A stretch of 39,420 bases of DNA from Bacteroidaceae bacterium (GTDB taxonomy: Bacteria; Bacteroidota; Bacteroidia; Bacteroidales; Bacteroidaceae), in NCBI GenBank assembly GCA_024693505.1, contig JAILKU010000076.1:1-39420 (forward strand). The letters run 5' to 3'. The notes under the pieces are model-generated. The model did not search any database. It was not told where the DNA came from and was given only the letters and a program-made list of their open reading frames with translations. The position numbers were made by a program, and so were the translations under genes. How positions within the stretch are numbered: the stretch's first letter is position 1; each line of letters starts with the position of its first letter. This document shows positions 7,588-15,012 of this stretch, one piece after another.

Positions 7588-8500
7588 GATTCAGAAGCTC
7601 CGCCAGCTCCCCATCGAGGGGGTGGCCGAGCGGCTGGGACTGCGGGTGGAGCGCCACAAGGCGCTCTGCCCCTTCCACGACGACCACCACGCCTCGCTCT
7701 CCTTCTCGGCGGGCCGGAACACCTGCCGCTGCTTCGCCTGCGGGGCTGCCGGAGGGACGATCGACCTGGTGATGCGCCTCACAGGCAAGGACTTCCGCCA
7801 GGCATGCGAGTGGCTCGGAGGGCCTCAGGGTACTCAGATTACTCGGAATACTCAGAATACTCCGAGTACTCAGAATCCCCCGGCGCCGCTGTTTGACGGG
7901 GCGCGCTACGAGCGCTTCTTCGAGCATCCCTTCCTCCTGCCCGAGGCGCGGGCGTTCCTCTTCGGTGAGCGCCGGCTGGACGAGCGGGTGGTGCGCTGGT
8001 GCCGCCTGACCTCGTGGCGCGACAGGCGGGGCGTGCCCTGGCTCCAGATTCCCTACTACGACCGCGAGGGACGGCTGACGGGCGTGCAGAACCGCAACCT
8101 GGTGCGCGGCGCCCTGCCACGCTTCCGCTTCCCGCAGGGCGCGGAGTGCGGCATCTACAACCTGCCCGTCCTGAACCGCCTCCGACCGGGCGAGGAGCTG
8201 TGGATCACCGAGGGCTGCTCCGACTGCTGGGCCATGCTCTCAGCCGGGCGCAAGGCCATCGCCATCCCCTCGGCCACCCTGCTCACGAAGAAGGACACCG
8301 GGCTGCTCTCTGCCCTGAACTCCTCCCCCCACGGGGAGGCAGGGAGGGGTCCGACCTTCCACATGTACCCCGACCGCGACGCACCCGGCGAACGCCTCTT
8401 CCTGCAGCTCAGGGACGTGCTCCCCGGCCTGGTACATCATCAACTGCCCTTGGGCTGCAAGGACTTTAGCGAACTTTACTTAAAGAAAGGAAATGTATGA
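7574..8500 (+). CDS. CHC2 zinc-finger / TOPRIM DNA primase (308 aa)
   Basis: This is a small DnaG-type primase. Residues 1-85 are the CHC2 zinc-binding domain, with ligands visible as C32-x2-H35 and C53-x2-C56. Residues 86-105 are a Thr/Asn-rich linker encoded by a 9-bp tandem repeat. The C-terminal half holds a TOPRIM fold with the catalytic Glu in 'ITEG' (E223) and the Asp pair in 'YPDRDAPG' (D267, D269). Residues 249-260 (SPHGEAGRG region) are encoded by a G/C palindrome resembling dispersed intergenic repeats elsewhere in the window, and look like an in-frame insertion between the two TOPRIM motifs. It lacks the helicase-binding C-terminus of cellular DnaG, so it is an accessory or mobile-element primase. 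It overlaps the ATPase gene upstream and the HTH gene downstream (ATGA). Confidence 0.85.
   Translation: MEKYEIQKLRQLPIEGVAERLGLRVERHKALCPFHDDHHASLSFSAGRNTCRCFACGAAGGTIDLVMRLTGKDFRQACEWLGGPQGTQITRNTQNTPSTQNPPAPLFDGARYERFFEHPFLLPEARAFLFGERRLDERVVRWCRLTSWRDRRGVPWLQIPYYDREGRLTGVQNRNLVRGALPRFRFPQGAECGIYNLPVLNRLRPGEELWITEGCSDCWAMLSAGRKAIAIPSATLLTKKDTGLLSALNSSPHGEAGRGPTFHMYPDRDAPGERLFLQLRDVLPGLVHHQLPLGCKDFSELYLKKGNV
7831..7875 (+). repeat. 9-bp in-frame tandem repeat (5 units) in the primase linker
   Basis: Five consecutive 9-bp units (consensus TACTCAGAA) encode TQI-TRN-TQN-TPS-TQN between the zinc domain and the catalytic part of the primase. Because the unit is a multiple of three, copy-number change would alter linker length without a frameshift. 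Confidence 0.85.
8320..8350. repeat. G/C-rich palindromic repeat inside the primase gene
   Basis: CCTCCCC (8322-8328) and GGGGAGG (8333-8339) form a hairpin with a 4-nt loop, followed by AGGGAGGGG. The same theme (CTCCC..., a short loop, GGGAGGGG, then GGGGTGGG) is seen outside genes at 12873-12950 and 37226-37262. Here it is translated, adding about 12 residues between TOPRIM motifs. Confidence 0.6.
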
Positions 8501-8691
8501 AAGCAATGTATAAATCGGAACTGGCACAGCAGGCCGGCGTGAGTGTCAACACGTTCCGCAGGTATCTGAACTCGCGCAGGGACGCGCTGGCCGGAATGGG
8601 TGTGACGCCCCGCACAAAACTGCTGCCCCCGAAGGCCGTCAAGTTCATCGTCGACGACTATTGCATCGATATGCCGGAATGTAAAATGTAA
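8497..8691 (+). CDS. Small helix-turn-helix protein (64 aa)
   Basis: This short protein begins 'MKAMYKSELAQQAGVSVNTFRRYL', a classical helix-turn-helix pattern (KSELAQQAGVS as helix-turn, VNTFRRYL as recognition helix). The rest, 'LPPKAVKFIVDDYCID', is like the tails of small Bacteroidetes HTH proteins (DUF4248-like, not certain). Its ATG overlaps the primase stop codon (ATGA), so it is the last gene of the cassette operon and may regulate it or bind its inverted-repeat element; that is inferred. The last codons and the stop TAA lie in the first units of a heptad repeat array, so the original C-terminus may have been replaced. Confidence 0.75.
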   Translation: MKAMYKSELAQQAGVSVNTFRRYLNSRRDALAGMGVTPRTKLLPPKAVKFIVDDYCIDMPECKM

Positions 8692-8846
8692 AATGGACAA
8701 TGGACAATGGAAAATGGACAATGGAAAATGTAAAATGGACAATGGACAATGGACAATGGAAAATGTAAAATGTAAAATGGACAATGGAAAATGTAAAATG
8801 TAAAATGGACAATGGACAATGTAAAATGGACAATGGACAATGGACA
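8679..8846. repeat. Heptad tandem array, 24 units of 7 bp
   Basis: Exactly 24 uninterrupted 7-bp units of three types (ATGGACA, ATGGAAA, ATGTAAA) in mixed order. The array starts in the last codons of the HTH gene and supplies its stop codon. Open frames on the opposite strand here are an artefact of a 7-bp unit free of stops. Confidence 0.95.
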
Positions 8847-8914
8847 ATGGACTCCTGGAGCAGCGAGCAAGGGCGCCAGCCCAATTATGAATTATGAATT
8901 ATGAATTATGAATT
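8847..8914. repeat. Dispersed repeat (copy C) plus AATTATG heptads
   Basis: The reverse complement of 8850-8882 contains CTCGCTGCTCCAGGAG and GGGCTGGCGCC, both shared with the dispersed element at 12738-12870, and the first with that at 33740-33850. It is followed by four and a half units of AATTATG (8883-8914). The rest of the spacer up to 8937 shows nothing else. Confidence 0.7.
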
Positions 8915-8937
8915 AAACAAAGATTATGAATTGCCCC

Positions 8938-9963
8938 TTACACAAACCTTACCTCGTACGCGTCGCCATGGTAGGTGGCTCCCACCACGTACTGCATGGC
9001 GGTCTTGGAGAAGGGGCCCTCGTAGAAGAAATGCATGTGGCCGGTCAGGAGGCCCTTCACCGCCTTCTGGTGCCTGAGCCACTTCAGGAACTCCAGGGTG
9101 GGCTTGTCGGCCTGCTGCTGAACGGAGCGGTTGCGCCATTGCTCCTCCTGCGGACGGTCGTCCTGGTGCTCGAAGTGGCGGGTGATCTCCAGGGGCGCGC
9201 CCGTGACGTAGGCGCACTGGGGCGTGCGCTCGAGCGAGAACTTGCAGAGGTCGGGCGTGTAGAAGGGCACGTGGCACAGGATCACGATGGGCAGCCCGCG
9301 CTTCACCTCCTGTTCCAGCAGCTCGTGCTGGCGCTCCGTCACGTTGTAGTAGACATCGTCGAGCGCGATGAGGTTCACGCCGTTCACGACGCGCGAGCAG
9401 AACGTCAGGTCGTTGGGGTAGGCGTCCTGCACCTTCTGGTAGGACTGCTGCTTGTACGCCTCGTCCTCGCGCGCCTCGCCCACGTACTGCGAGAACTCGT
9501 GGTTGCCCGACGACACGAACCAGTCGGCCTGCATGTAGTGCTGGGCAGCGCGGTCCAGGTTGGCCTCCGACACGAAGTCGATGAGGTCGCCCGTGTGGAG
9601 CATCAGCAGGTCGTGCCGGCGGGCATAGTGGATGCACTCGTCCAGGTAGTGCTCGCCCAGGTTCATGCCCCTGGCGCGCCCTGCCGCCAGGCTGATCTTG
9701 CGCTCGTCGTTGCGGTTGTCCGCCAGCGTCAGGTGCGTGTCCGAGATGTGGATGGCGCCAAAGGGCTTCTCTATGCCTACGGGTATCTCTATCTTCTTCA
9801 GGTTCAGCGGCTTCAGTCTGTTTACGTCACGCTTTACTTCAGACGCCGTCCGCCCCTCCTGCGGACTTGCCAGGGGCGACGCGTTCCCGGCCTGGGCGGG
9901 CCACGGCAGCTGCGAGGCCATGAAGGCCCCGGCACTCAGTTTCAGAAAATCTCTTCTTTCCAT
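8938..9963 (-). CDS. Calcineurin-type metallophosphoesterase with Tat-like signal (341 aa)
   Basis: The N-terminus 'MERRDFLKLSAGAFMASQLPWPAQA' is a twin-arginine-like export signal, so the enzyme should act in the periplasm. The metal-binding motifs of the family occur in order: DTH (about 75), GDLID (about 122), GNHE (about 153), CHVPF (about 236) and GHMHFF (about 308). This indicates a two-metal phosphoesterase. The substrate cannot be read from sequence. It is the last gene of the sugar cluster, 27 nt downstream of the GH29 gene, so it is probably co-transcribed with it. A link to fucose metabolism is not obvious. Confidence 0.85.
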   Translation of the reverse strand: MERRDFLKLSAGAFMASQLPWPAQAGNASPLASPQEGRTASEVKRDVNRLKPLNLKKIEIPVGIEKPFGAIHISDTHLTLADNRNDERKISLAAGRARGMNLGEHYLDECIHYARRHDLLMLHTGDLIDFVSEANLDRAAQHYMQADWFVSSGNHEFSQYVGEAREDEAYKQQSYQKVQDAYPNDLTFCSRVVNGVNLIALDDVYYNVTERQHELLEQEVKRGLPIVILCHVPFYTPDLCKFSLERTPQCAYVTGAPLEITRHFEHQDDRPQEEQWRNRSVQQQADKPTLEFLKWLRHQKAVKGLLTGHMHFFYEGPFSKTAMQYVVGATYHGDAYEVRFV

Positions 9964-9990
9964 ATGCTTATGTTTTCCGGTTTGACTTCT

Positions 9991-11607
9991 CTACTTGTTT
10001 ATCCTCAGCACGGGCGCGATCTTGTTGACTGGGGCGGGCAGGGTGACGGCCAGTCCCTGGGGCGTCTGAACGGCCTTCAGCTTGCCGTATCCGAGCAGGA
10101 AGACGCTCGTGATGCGCTTCTTCATGCGGCTGTTGCCCTTGGCGAGCGACTTGATGAGCAGGCGTCCGTCCCCGGGCCATCCCATCGCCGTCACGTAGAG
10201 GTATTTCTGCGTCTGGTTGAAGCGTATGTCGCGGTAGTCCATGCTGCCGAACTGTCCGTCGTTGAAGCCCTGGGCGTTGATCTGTATGTCCTTCTCGGCC
10301 ACGGGTCCCTCGCCGAAGATGGTCCAGGGGCGGGTGCCGAAGATGCTCTCGCCGTTGACGCTCATCCAGGCCTCCAGGTCGTCGAGCACGCGGGCCTCCT
10401 TCTCGTCGTATGTGCCGTCGGCGCGCAGGGGGATGCTGAGCAGCAGGTTGCCGTTCTTGCTGACGATGTCGACGAGCTGGCGGACGACGGTGGCGGCATC
10501 CTTGTACCATCCGTGCTCGTAGATGTCGGTGTTGTAGTGCCATCCGCCTATGCAGTTGCAGGTCTGCCACGGCTCGGGAATGATGTGGTTGGGCGCGCCG
10601 CGCTCCACGTCCCAGGTGATGGCCTTGCGCTGCTCCTCGTCGAGTATCTTGCTGAAGATGACCGACTGCTCCTTCTTGTTGTACATGTGGGCGGCGATCC
10701 TGAGGCCCGCATCACTGATGTTGTAGAAGGGCAGGACGGTGACGTCGAAGTAGATGAGGTCGGGCCGGTAGCGGTTGATGGCATCGAGCGTGCGGTCGTA
10801 GAAGTTGGTAACGAACTGCTGCGAAGGCAGGGCTGCGCCGTGTGTCCAGTCCCATTGCCCGTGGATGGCTCCGTTCCACCAGGTGCGCTCGCTGGGTTCG
10901 TGGTCCTGGGCATAGAGCTGCTGTGGGTCGTAGCCCTCCCACCACTTGCCCTTGCCGTCGGCCTTGGTCAGGTGTCCGTCGTAGTAGACGCCTGCCCTGG
11001 GGCCCTCGCGGTCGTATCGTTGGGCGGGCTCGTACCACGTCCAGGCATGGTCGGCATGGAAGGAGATGCCCAGGGGCAGTCCTGCCTTCCTGGCGGCCTC
11101 GGCCCACTCGGCCAGGATGTCGCGCCGCGGACCGATGTTCTTCGAGTTCCAGGGCTGATAGCGGGAGTCCCAGAGGTCGAAGTTGTCGTGGTGGTTGCCC
11201 AGCACGAAGAAGTACTTCGCCCCGCACCGCTTGTAGCGCTCAACGAGCTCGTCGGGGTTCCATCGCTCGGCCTTGAAGAGCGGCAGGATGTCCTTGAACC
11301 CCACCTCGGAGGGGTGTCCGTAGTGCTCCACGTGGTGCTTGTAGGCCTTGGAGCCCTCCATGTACATCTCGCGGGCCATCCAGTCGCCCGAGCCCTCCAC
11401 GCACTGGGGTCCCCAATGCGCCCAGATGCCGAACTTGGCGTCGCGGAACCATTCGGGCGTCTGGTGCTGCCGGAGCGACTCCCACGAGGGTTGATACTTG
11501 CCCGTCTGCATCGGCTCGTGCGCCTCCGACACGGGAATCTGATAGGTCTGCGCCTGTGCGGCCGACAGACAGAGGCCTGCTGTGAGGCCTGCGAGGATTC
11601 TCTTCAT
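9991..11607 (-). CDS. GH29 alpha-L-fucosidase (538 aa)
   Basis: The signal peptide 'MKRILAGLTAGLCLSAAQA' predicts export. The body shows the GH29 pattern: 'WFRDAKFGIWAHWGPQC' near residue 50-65, 'CGAKYFFVLGNHHDNFDLWDS', 'GISFHADHAWTWYEP' and 'RPDLIYFDVTVLPFY', whose Asp is the likely nucleophile, then 'NGNLLLSIPLRADGTYDEKE', the usual end of the barrel, and a C-terminal beta-domain. Enzymes of this family remove terminal alpha-L-fucose from glycans, although some act on related sugars. It lies directly after the Zn-alcohol dehydrogenase gene in a cluster whose other members fit fucose oxidation. The gap to that gene is filled by a 20-bp tandem repeat. Confidence 0.9.
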   Translation of the reverse strand: MKRILAGLTAGLCLSAAQAQTYQIPVSEAHEPMQTGKYQPSWESLRQHQTPEWFRDAKFGIWAHWGPQCVEGSGDWMAREMYMEGSKAYKHHVEHYGHPSEVGFKDILPLFKAERWNPDELVERYKRCGAKYFFVLGNHHDNFDLWDSRYQPWNSKNIGPRRDILAEWAEAARKAGLPLGISFHADHAWTWYEPAQRYDREGPRAGVYYDGHLTKADGKGKWWEGYDPQQLYAQDHEPSERTWWNGAIHGQWDWTHGAALPSQQFVTNFYDRTLDAINRYRPDLIYFDVTVLPFYNISDAGLRIAAHMYNKKEQSVIFSKILDEEQRKAITWDVERGAPNHIIPEPWQTCNCIGGWHYNTDIYEHGWYKDAATVVRQLVDIVSKNGNLLLSIPLRADGTYDEKEARVLDDLEAWMSVNGESIFGTRPWTIFGEGPVAEKDIQINAQGFNDGQFGSMDYRDIRFNQTQKYLYVTAMGWPGDGRLLIKSLAKGNSRMKKRITSVFLLGYGKLKAVQTPQGLAVTLPAPVNKIAPVLRINK

Positions 11608-11610
11608 GAT

Positions 11611-11690
11611 CTATCTGGTTTGCGTGAAAACTATTCGGTCTCTGTGAAAACTGTCCGGTCTGCGAGGAATCTATTCGTTCTTTGTGAAAT
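11611..11690. repeat. 20-bp tandem repeat, 4 units
   Basis: Four direct units of exactly 20 bp (pattern CTATTCGGTCT.TGTGAAAA) fill the gap between the dehydrogenase and fucosidase genes. The last unit includes the final codons and stop of the dehydrogenase, suggesting the array grew by duplication of that gene's 3' end. Confidence 0.9.
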
Positions 11691-12699
11691 CGACGAGAAT
11701 GCGGAATACGCGGCCCGGAGCGGCGTCCCACCCGGCCATGGCGCGGGCGGCATCGTCGGGACGGACGACGGACGAGATGAGCTGTGCGGTAGGGCACGAG
11801 CCCCGGCGCAGATAGCGGATGGCGGCGCGGAAGTCGTCGGGCAAGGCGTTGCGCGAGCCCCGCACGTCGAGCTCCTTCTGAACGAACAGACGCATGGGCA
11901 GGGGCACGTCGCCAGGCGCATATCCGATGCAGACGATACGCCCGGTGAACGCCACTTCGCCAACGGCCAGGGCATAGGTGACGGCCGATCCGACGGCCTC
12001 GATGACGACATCGGGCCCTGCTCCGCCGGTCAGGGCAAGCAACTGTTCGTGGCAGTCCTTGGCGGCGGTGTTGACGGTGGCGGAAGCGCCCAGCCGGCGG
12101 GCCAGCGAGAGCTTCTCGTCGTCGAGGTCGGCAGCGATGACGGTAGCGCCGCGCAGACTGGCGCGGACGATGGCACCCACGCCTATCATGCCGCAGCCGA
12201 TGACCAGGACGGTATCGGTGTCGGTCACCTGGCCGCGGTCCACGGCATGGAAACCCACGCTCAGCGGCTCAACAAGCGCCACATCGGGCTGCGCAAGGCT
12301 GTCGGCAGGGATGACCTTCTGCCAGGGCACGCAAAGCCATTCGCGCATGGCGCCATGACGCTGCACGCCAAGCGTCTGGTTGTATTGGCAGGCATTCGGA
12401 CGGCGGCGACGGCAGCTGGGGCACGTGCCGCAGGCGGTATAGGGATTGACCGTCACCACCTGGCCGATGCTGAAGCCGTCGGGCGCGTCACGCCCGATCT
12501 CTTCGACGGTGGCGCTGATCTCATGGCCGGGTATGACGGGATTGAGCGCCAGGGCATTACGGCCGCGGAACGTGTTCAGGTCGGAACCGCAGAAACCGAC
12601 GTATTGGATGCGCAGCAGCACCTCGTCTGCGGCTGGCGAGGGCTTGGGAAGGTCGATGACCTCAAGCTGGCGGGGATTTGTGATCTGAAGGGCTTTCAT
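11671..12699 (-). CDS. Zinc-dependent medium-chain alcohol/sugar dehydrogenase (342 aa)
   Basis: This is an MDR-superfamily protein. 'GFCGSDLNTFRG' carries the catalytic zinc Cys, 'PVIPGHEISATV' the His-Glu, and 'CGTCPSCRRRRPNAC' the four Cys of the structural zinc site. 'VLVIGCGMIGVGAI' is the NAD(P)-binding Rossmann motif and 'ADLDDEKL' the dinucleotide-specifying Asp (favouring NAD). Relatives include L-threonine, sorbitol and L-fuconate/keto-deoxy-sugar-acid dehydrogenases. In this cluster it could oxidise fucose itself or a later keto-deoxy acid. No membrane or signal segment is present, so it is cytosolic. A 270-nt repeat-filled gap separates it from the amidohydrolase gene. Confidence 0.88.
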   Translation of the reverse strand: MKALQITNPRQLEVIDLPKPSPAADEVLLRIQYVGFCGSDLNTFRGRNALALNPVIPGHEISATVEEIGRDAPDGFSIGQVVTVNPYTACGTCPSCRRRRPNACQYNQTLGVQRHGAMREWLCVPWQKVIPADSLAQPDVALVEPLSVGFHAVDRGQVTDTDTVLVIGCGMIGVGAIVRASLRGATVIAADLDDEKLSLARRLGASATVNTAAKDCHEQLLALTGGAGPDVVIEAVGSAVTYALAVGEVAFTGRIVCIGYAPGDVPLPMRLFVQKELDVRGSRNALPDDFRAAIRYLRRGSCPTAQLISSVVRPDDAARAMAGWDAAPGRVFRILVDFTKNE

Positions 12700-12705
12700 T
12701 TTTTC

Positions 12706-12737
12706 AATTCATAATTCATAATTCATAATTCATAATT
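12706..12737. repeat. Heptad repeat AATTCAT, 4 units
   Basis: Four and a half units of the 7-bp AATTCAT just upstream of the dehydrogenase start. It is the complement of the AATTATG-type arrays at 8883 and 20311. Confidence 0.9.
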
Positions 12738-12870
12738 GGGCTGCGCGCCATGCCACTCTGCTCCAGGAGTTGAGCTCGCTCTACTCCTGTCACGACTCGG
12801 CATAGCTCAAACAAGTTTAACTCTGCTCTCGCTGCTCCAGGATTTCAAAATTGAGTTGCGCGCCAGCCCA
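12738..12870. repeat. Dispersed repeat element (copy A)
   Basis: It shares ACTCCTGTCACGACTCGG, AAACAAGTTT and CTCGCTGCTCCAGGA in the same order with the element at 33740-33850. Both are bordered by AATTCAT heptads and lie between genes. No coding potential is evident. Confidence 0.75.
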
Positions 12871-12872
12871 TT

Positions 12873-12950
12873 CCCCTCCCTATGAGGGGCAATCGCCCGA
12901 TAGAAACGGAGCGATTGGCGACCGTAGGGAGGTTTATAGGGGTGGGGTAA
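12873..12950. repeat. Nested palindromic G/C-rich element
   Basis: CCTCCCTA (12875-12882) pairs with TAGGGAGG (12925-12932). Inside it CAATCGC (12890-12896) pairs with GCGATTG (12911-12917). GGGGTGGGG follows. It is a long potential cruciform just downstream of the amidohydrolase gene; it may be a REP/MITE-like element that also acts as a transcription end. Confidence 0.7.
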
Positions 12951-12969
12951 GCAAGGAGTGTTGCCCGGT

Positions 12970-13911
12970 TCATTCGCTCATGTTCTTGATGTAAGGCAAG
13001 GCGGGCAGGTCGCCGAAACCGTAGAAGCGGCGGGCGTTTTCGCCAAGGAAGAGCTCGAGCTGGGACTCCGCTATCCCGTCGCTCCGGAACAGGAAGTCGT
13101 AACTCATGCGGTAGGTGATGGCGGTTATGGTGCGCGGGTAGTCGGACCCCCACATCAGCTTCTGCCAGCCCACAAGGTCGGCGGCCTCGCGGATGGCGCG
13201 CACGGCAGACGGGAAGGGGTAGAACTCCGAGTTGTAGAGCCAGGTGATGCCCCCGCTCTCTATCATGACGTTGCTGTTGCGGGCAAGCATGATCTGCTGT
13301 CGCCAGCTCTCGTTCGTCCAGGGCGGCAGGACGGGCGGGGCAGCCATGCCGAGATGCCCGATGGCGATGCGGAGGCCGGGGCATTCCCCGATGACCTCGC
13401 GCAGCTCGGCCACTTGCCGGTCGCCGTCGGAGAGGGTGATACTCAGGTACTTGCCGCTCTCCTCCATGAAGTGGAACATCTCCATCATCTCGGGCGAGGT
13501 CAGGCTGCGCCCCAGCAGGCGATGTGCCGGGATGGCAAGGCCGCGGAAACCGTCATCGCCGAGCAGCCGGCGCGCCTGAAGGCAGAAGCCGTCGCGCAGG
13601 TAGTCGGCCATCGCGTAGCAGAAGAAGCGGTCGGGATAGCGGGTCTGCACGTCCTTCAGGTAGCTGTTCTGGAGGCCGTCGATGAACTCCTGGACAACCA
13701 CAGCGGCGCCGACCTGGGCGTAGTCCATGTTCGAGAGGAATACTTCGGCGGTGTTGTGGCCGTCGATCATGAAGGGGGGCAGCATCTGCCGCTCCTCGCC
13801 CAGGAACGCGCTCCGGCTTCCGTTGCCGTCCAGGGTGCGGATGGCCTGCCCGTTCCAGGCGGTGTCCTGGACCCACCAGAGATGGGAATGTGCGTCGATG
13901 ATGTGTGACAC
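12970..13911 (-). CDS. Amidohydrolase-family lactonase, L-fuconolactonase-like (313 aa)
   Basis: The start 'MSHIIDAHSHLWWVQD' carries the amidohydrolase HxH metal motif. 'IAIGHLGMAAPP' supplies a later His and 'LMWGSDYPR' the catalytic Asp near the C-terminus, as in COG3618 (Amidohydro_2), which contains L-fuconolactonase and L-rhamnonolactonase. It lies 45 nt downstream of an aldo-keto reductase gene, and a sugar dehydrogenase followed by a lactonase is the standard start of oxidative deoxy-sugar catabolism. Its proposed role is opening of the L-fucono- or related lactone to the acid; other substrates in this broad superfamily are possible. The protein is cytosolic. Confidence 0.82.
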   Translation of the reverse strand: MSHIIDAHSHLWWVQDTAWNGQAIRTLDGNGSRSAFLGEERQMLPPFMIDGHNTAEVFLSNMDYAQVGAAVVVQEFIDGLQNSYLKDVQTRYPDRFFCYAMADYLRDGFCLQARRLLGDDGFRGLAIPAHRLLGRSLTSPEMMEMFHFMEESGKYLSITLSDGDRQVAELREVIGECPGLRIAIGHLGMAAPPVLPPWTNESWRQQIMLARNSNVMIESGGITWLYNSEFYPFPSAVRAIREAADLVGWQKLMWGSDYPRTITAITYRMSYDFLFRSDGIAESQLELFLGENARRFYGFGDLPALPYIKNMSE

Positions 13912-13956
13912 GTTAAGTCTTGTTTTCGTGAGTAATGAGTTTCCGTTTTCTGTCCG

Positions 13957-14904
13957 TCAGGTGTTTGCCCATGTGACCCGTTTCTGCTCGCCGATGATCT
14001 GCTGTACCTCGTGCACCAGGTCCCAGTCGACGGGGTCGTTGATGAACTGCAGGTTGCGGCGCACATTGTCGGGATTGGCCGACGAGAAGAGGGTAGTGGG
14101 GATGCGGGGATTGCTGACGGCAAACTGCATGGCCAGCTTCTCGATGGGGTAGCCCTTCTGCCTGCAATAGCCCGCGGCCTTCTGGCAGGCATCCACCAGG
14201 GGCTTGGGCGCAGGATGCCAGTCGGGAACGCCCCGTTCGGAGAGCAGTCCCATCGACAGGGGCGAGGCGTTGATGAGTCCGATACCGTGGGCCTCGAAGT
14301 AGTCGAGATGGTCGGCCAGGGCGTCGTCGCAGAGGCAGAAATGGCAGAAATTCAGTACCGTCTCCACCGTCCCGGCCGGCGTATGGTCGATGACCCAGCG
14401 GAGATTGTCGATCTGCAGGTCGGTAATGCCGACGTGTCCGACAAGGCCCTTTTCCTTCAGCTCTACAAGTGCCGGCAGCGTCTCGTCGGCCACCAGCTGA
14501 AGACCTCCGGGGCGGGCGGCCTGAAACTCGATGTCGTGGACGTGGATGAGGTCGATATACTCCACGCCGAGGCGCTCCATACTCTCGCTCACGCTCTCCT
14601 GTGCCCGCCGTCCGCTATAGTCCCAGGTGTTCACGCCGTCCTGTCCGTAGCGGCCGACCTTGGTGGAGAGGATGTAGCGCTCGCGAGGCAGCTGGCGAAG
14701 GGCACGGCCCAGGACTTGCTCGGCACGATAATGACCGTAGTAGGGCGAAACGTCGATGAGATTCATTCCGCCCTCGACTGCTGCGAAGACGGCATCAACG
14801 GCCCGGCCCTCGTCAATCTGATGGAAGACGCCGCCCAGCGACGACGCGCCAAAGCTGAGCGCCGATACCTGCAGGCCGGTCTTGCCTAATGCTCTGTATT
14901 CCAT
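13957..14904 (-). CDS. Aldo-keto reductase, L-fucose/L-galactose dehydrogenase type (315 aa)
   Basis: This is an AKR barrel protein. 'GASSLGGVF' lies near the N-terminus, 'NLIDVSPYYGHYRAEQVLG' carries the catalytic Asp and Tyr, 'ILSTKVGRYG' the Lys and 'DLIHVHDIE' the His. The subtype with 'GQDG...DYSG..' and 'SMERLGVEYIDL' resembles D-threo-aldose 1-dehydrogenase (L-fucose dehydrogenase) and plant L-galactose dehydrogenase. It would oxidise L-fucose or a related aldose at C1 to a lactone, the substrate of the lactonase encoded next. No export signal is seen. A 4 x 20-bp repeat separates it from the upstream GH127-type gene. Confidence 0.85.
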   Translation of the reverse strand: MEYRALGKTGLQVSALSFGASSLGGVFHQIDEGRAVDAVFAAVEGGMNLIDVSPYYGHYRAEQVLGRALRQLPRERYILSTKVGRYGQDGVNTWDYSGRRAQESVSESMERLGVEYIDLIHVHDIEFQAARPGGLQLVADETLPALVELKEKGLVGHVGITDLQIDNLRWVIDHTPAGTVETVLNFCHFCLCDDALADHLDYFEAHGIGLINASPLSMGLLSERGVPDWHPAPKPLVDACQKAAGYCRQKGYPIEKLAMQFAVSNPRIPTTLFSSANPDNVRRNLQFINDPVDWDLVHEVQQIIGEQKRVTWANT

Positions 14905-14923
14905 AAATGCGTTTCTTTATGTT

Positions 14924-15003
14924 GTTTTATGACTTATGTATTCTATTTGTGACCTATGCTTCCTCTTTATGACGTATGCTTCCTATTTGTGACCTATGCT
15001 TCC
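14924..15003. repeat. 20-bp tandem repeat, 4 units
   Basis: Four direct units of exactly 20 bp (pattern TATTTGTGACCTATGCTTCC; two units are identical) between the GH127-type gene and the aldo-keto reductase gene. The sequence is unrelated to the other 20-bp array at 11611. Confidence 0.92.
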
Positions 15004-15012
15004 CGAGCGGGG

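Noticed and set aside
8476..8884. Minus-strand open frames with repeated FYIVHCP-like peptides
   Set aside because: They are translations of the 7-bp repeat array, which has no stops on that strand.
8926..12714. A 1262-codon open frame on the plus strand
   Set aside because: It lies antisense to three clear genes (metallophosphoesterase, GH29, Zn-dehydrogenase) and its length is explained by their G+C-rich codon bias; the translation shows no domain.
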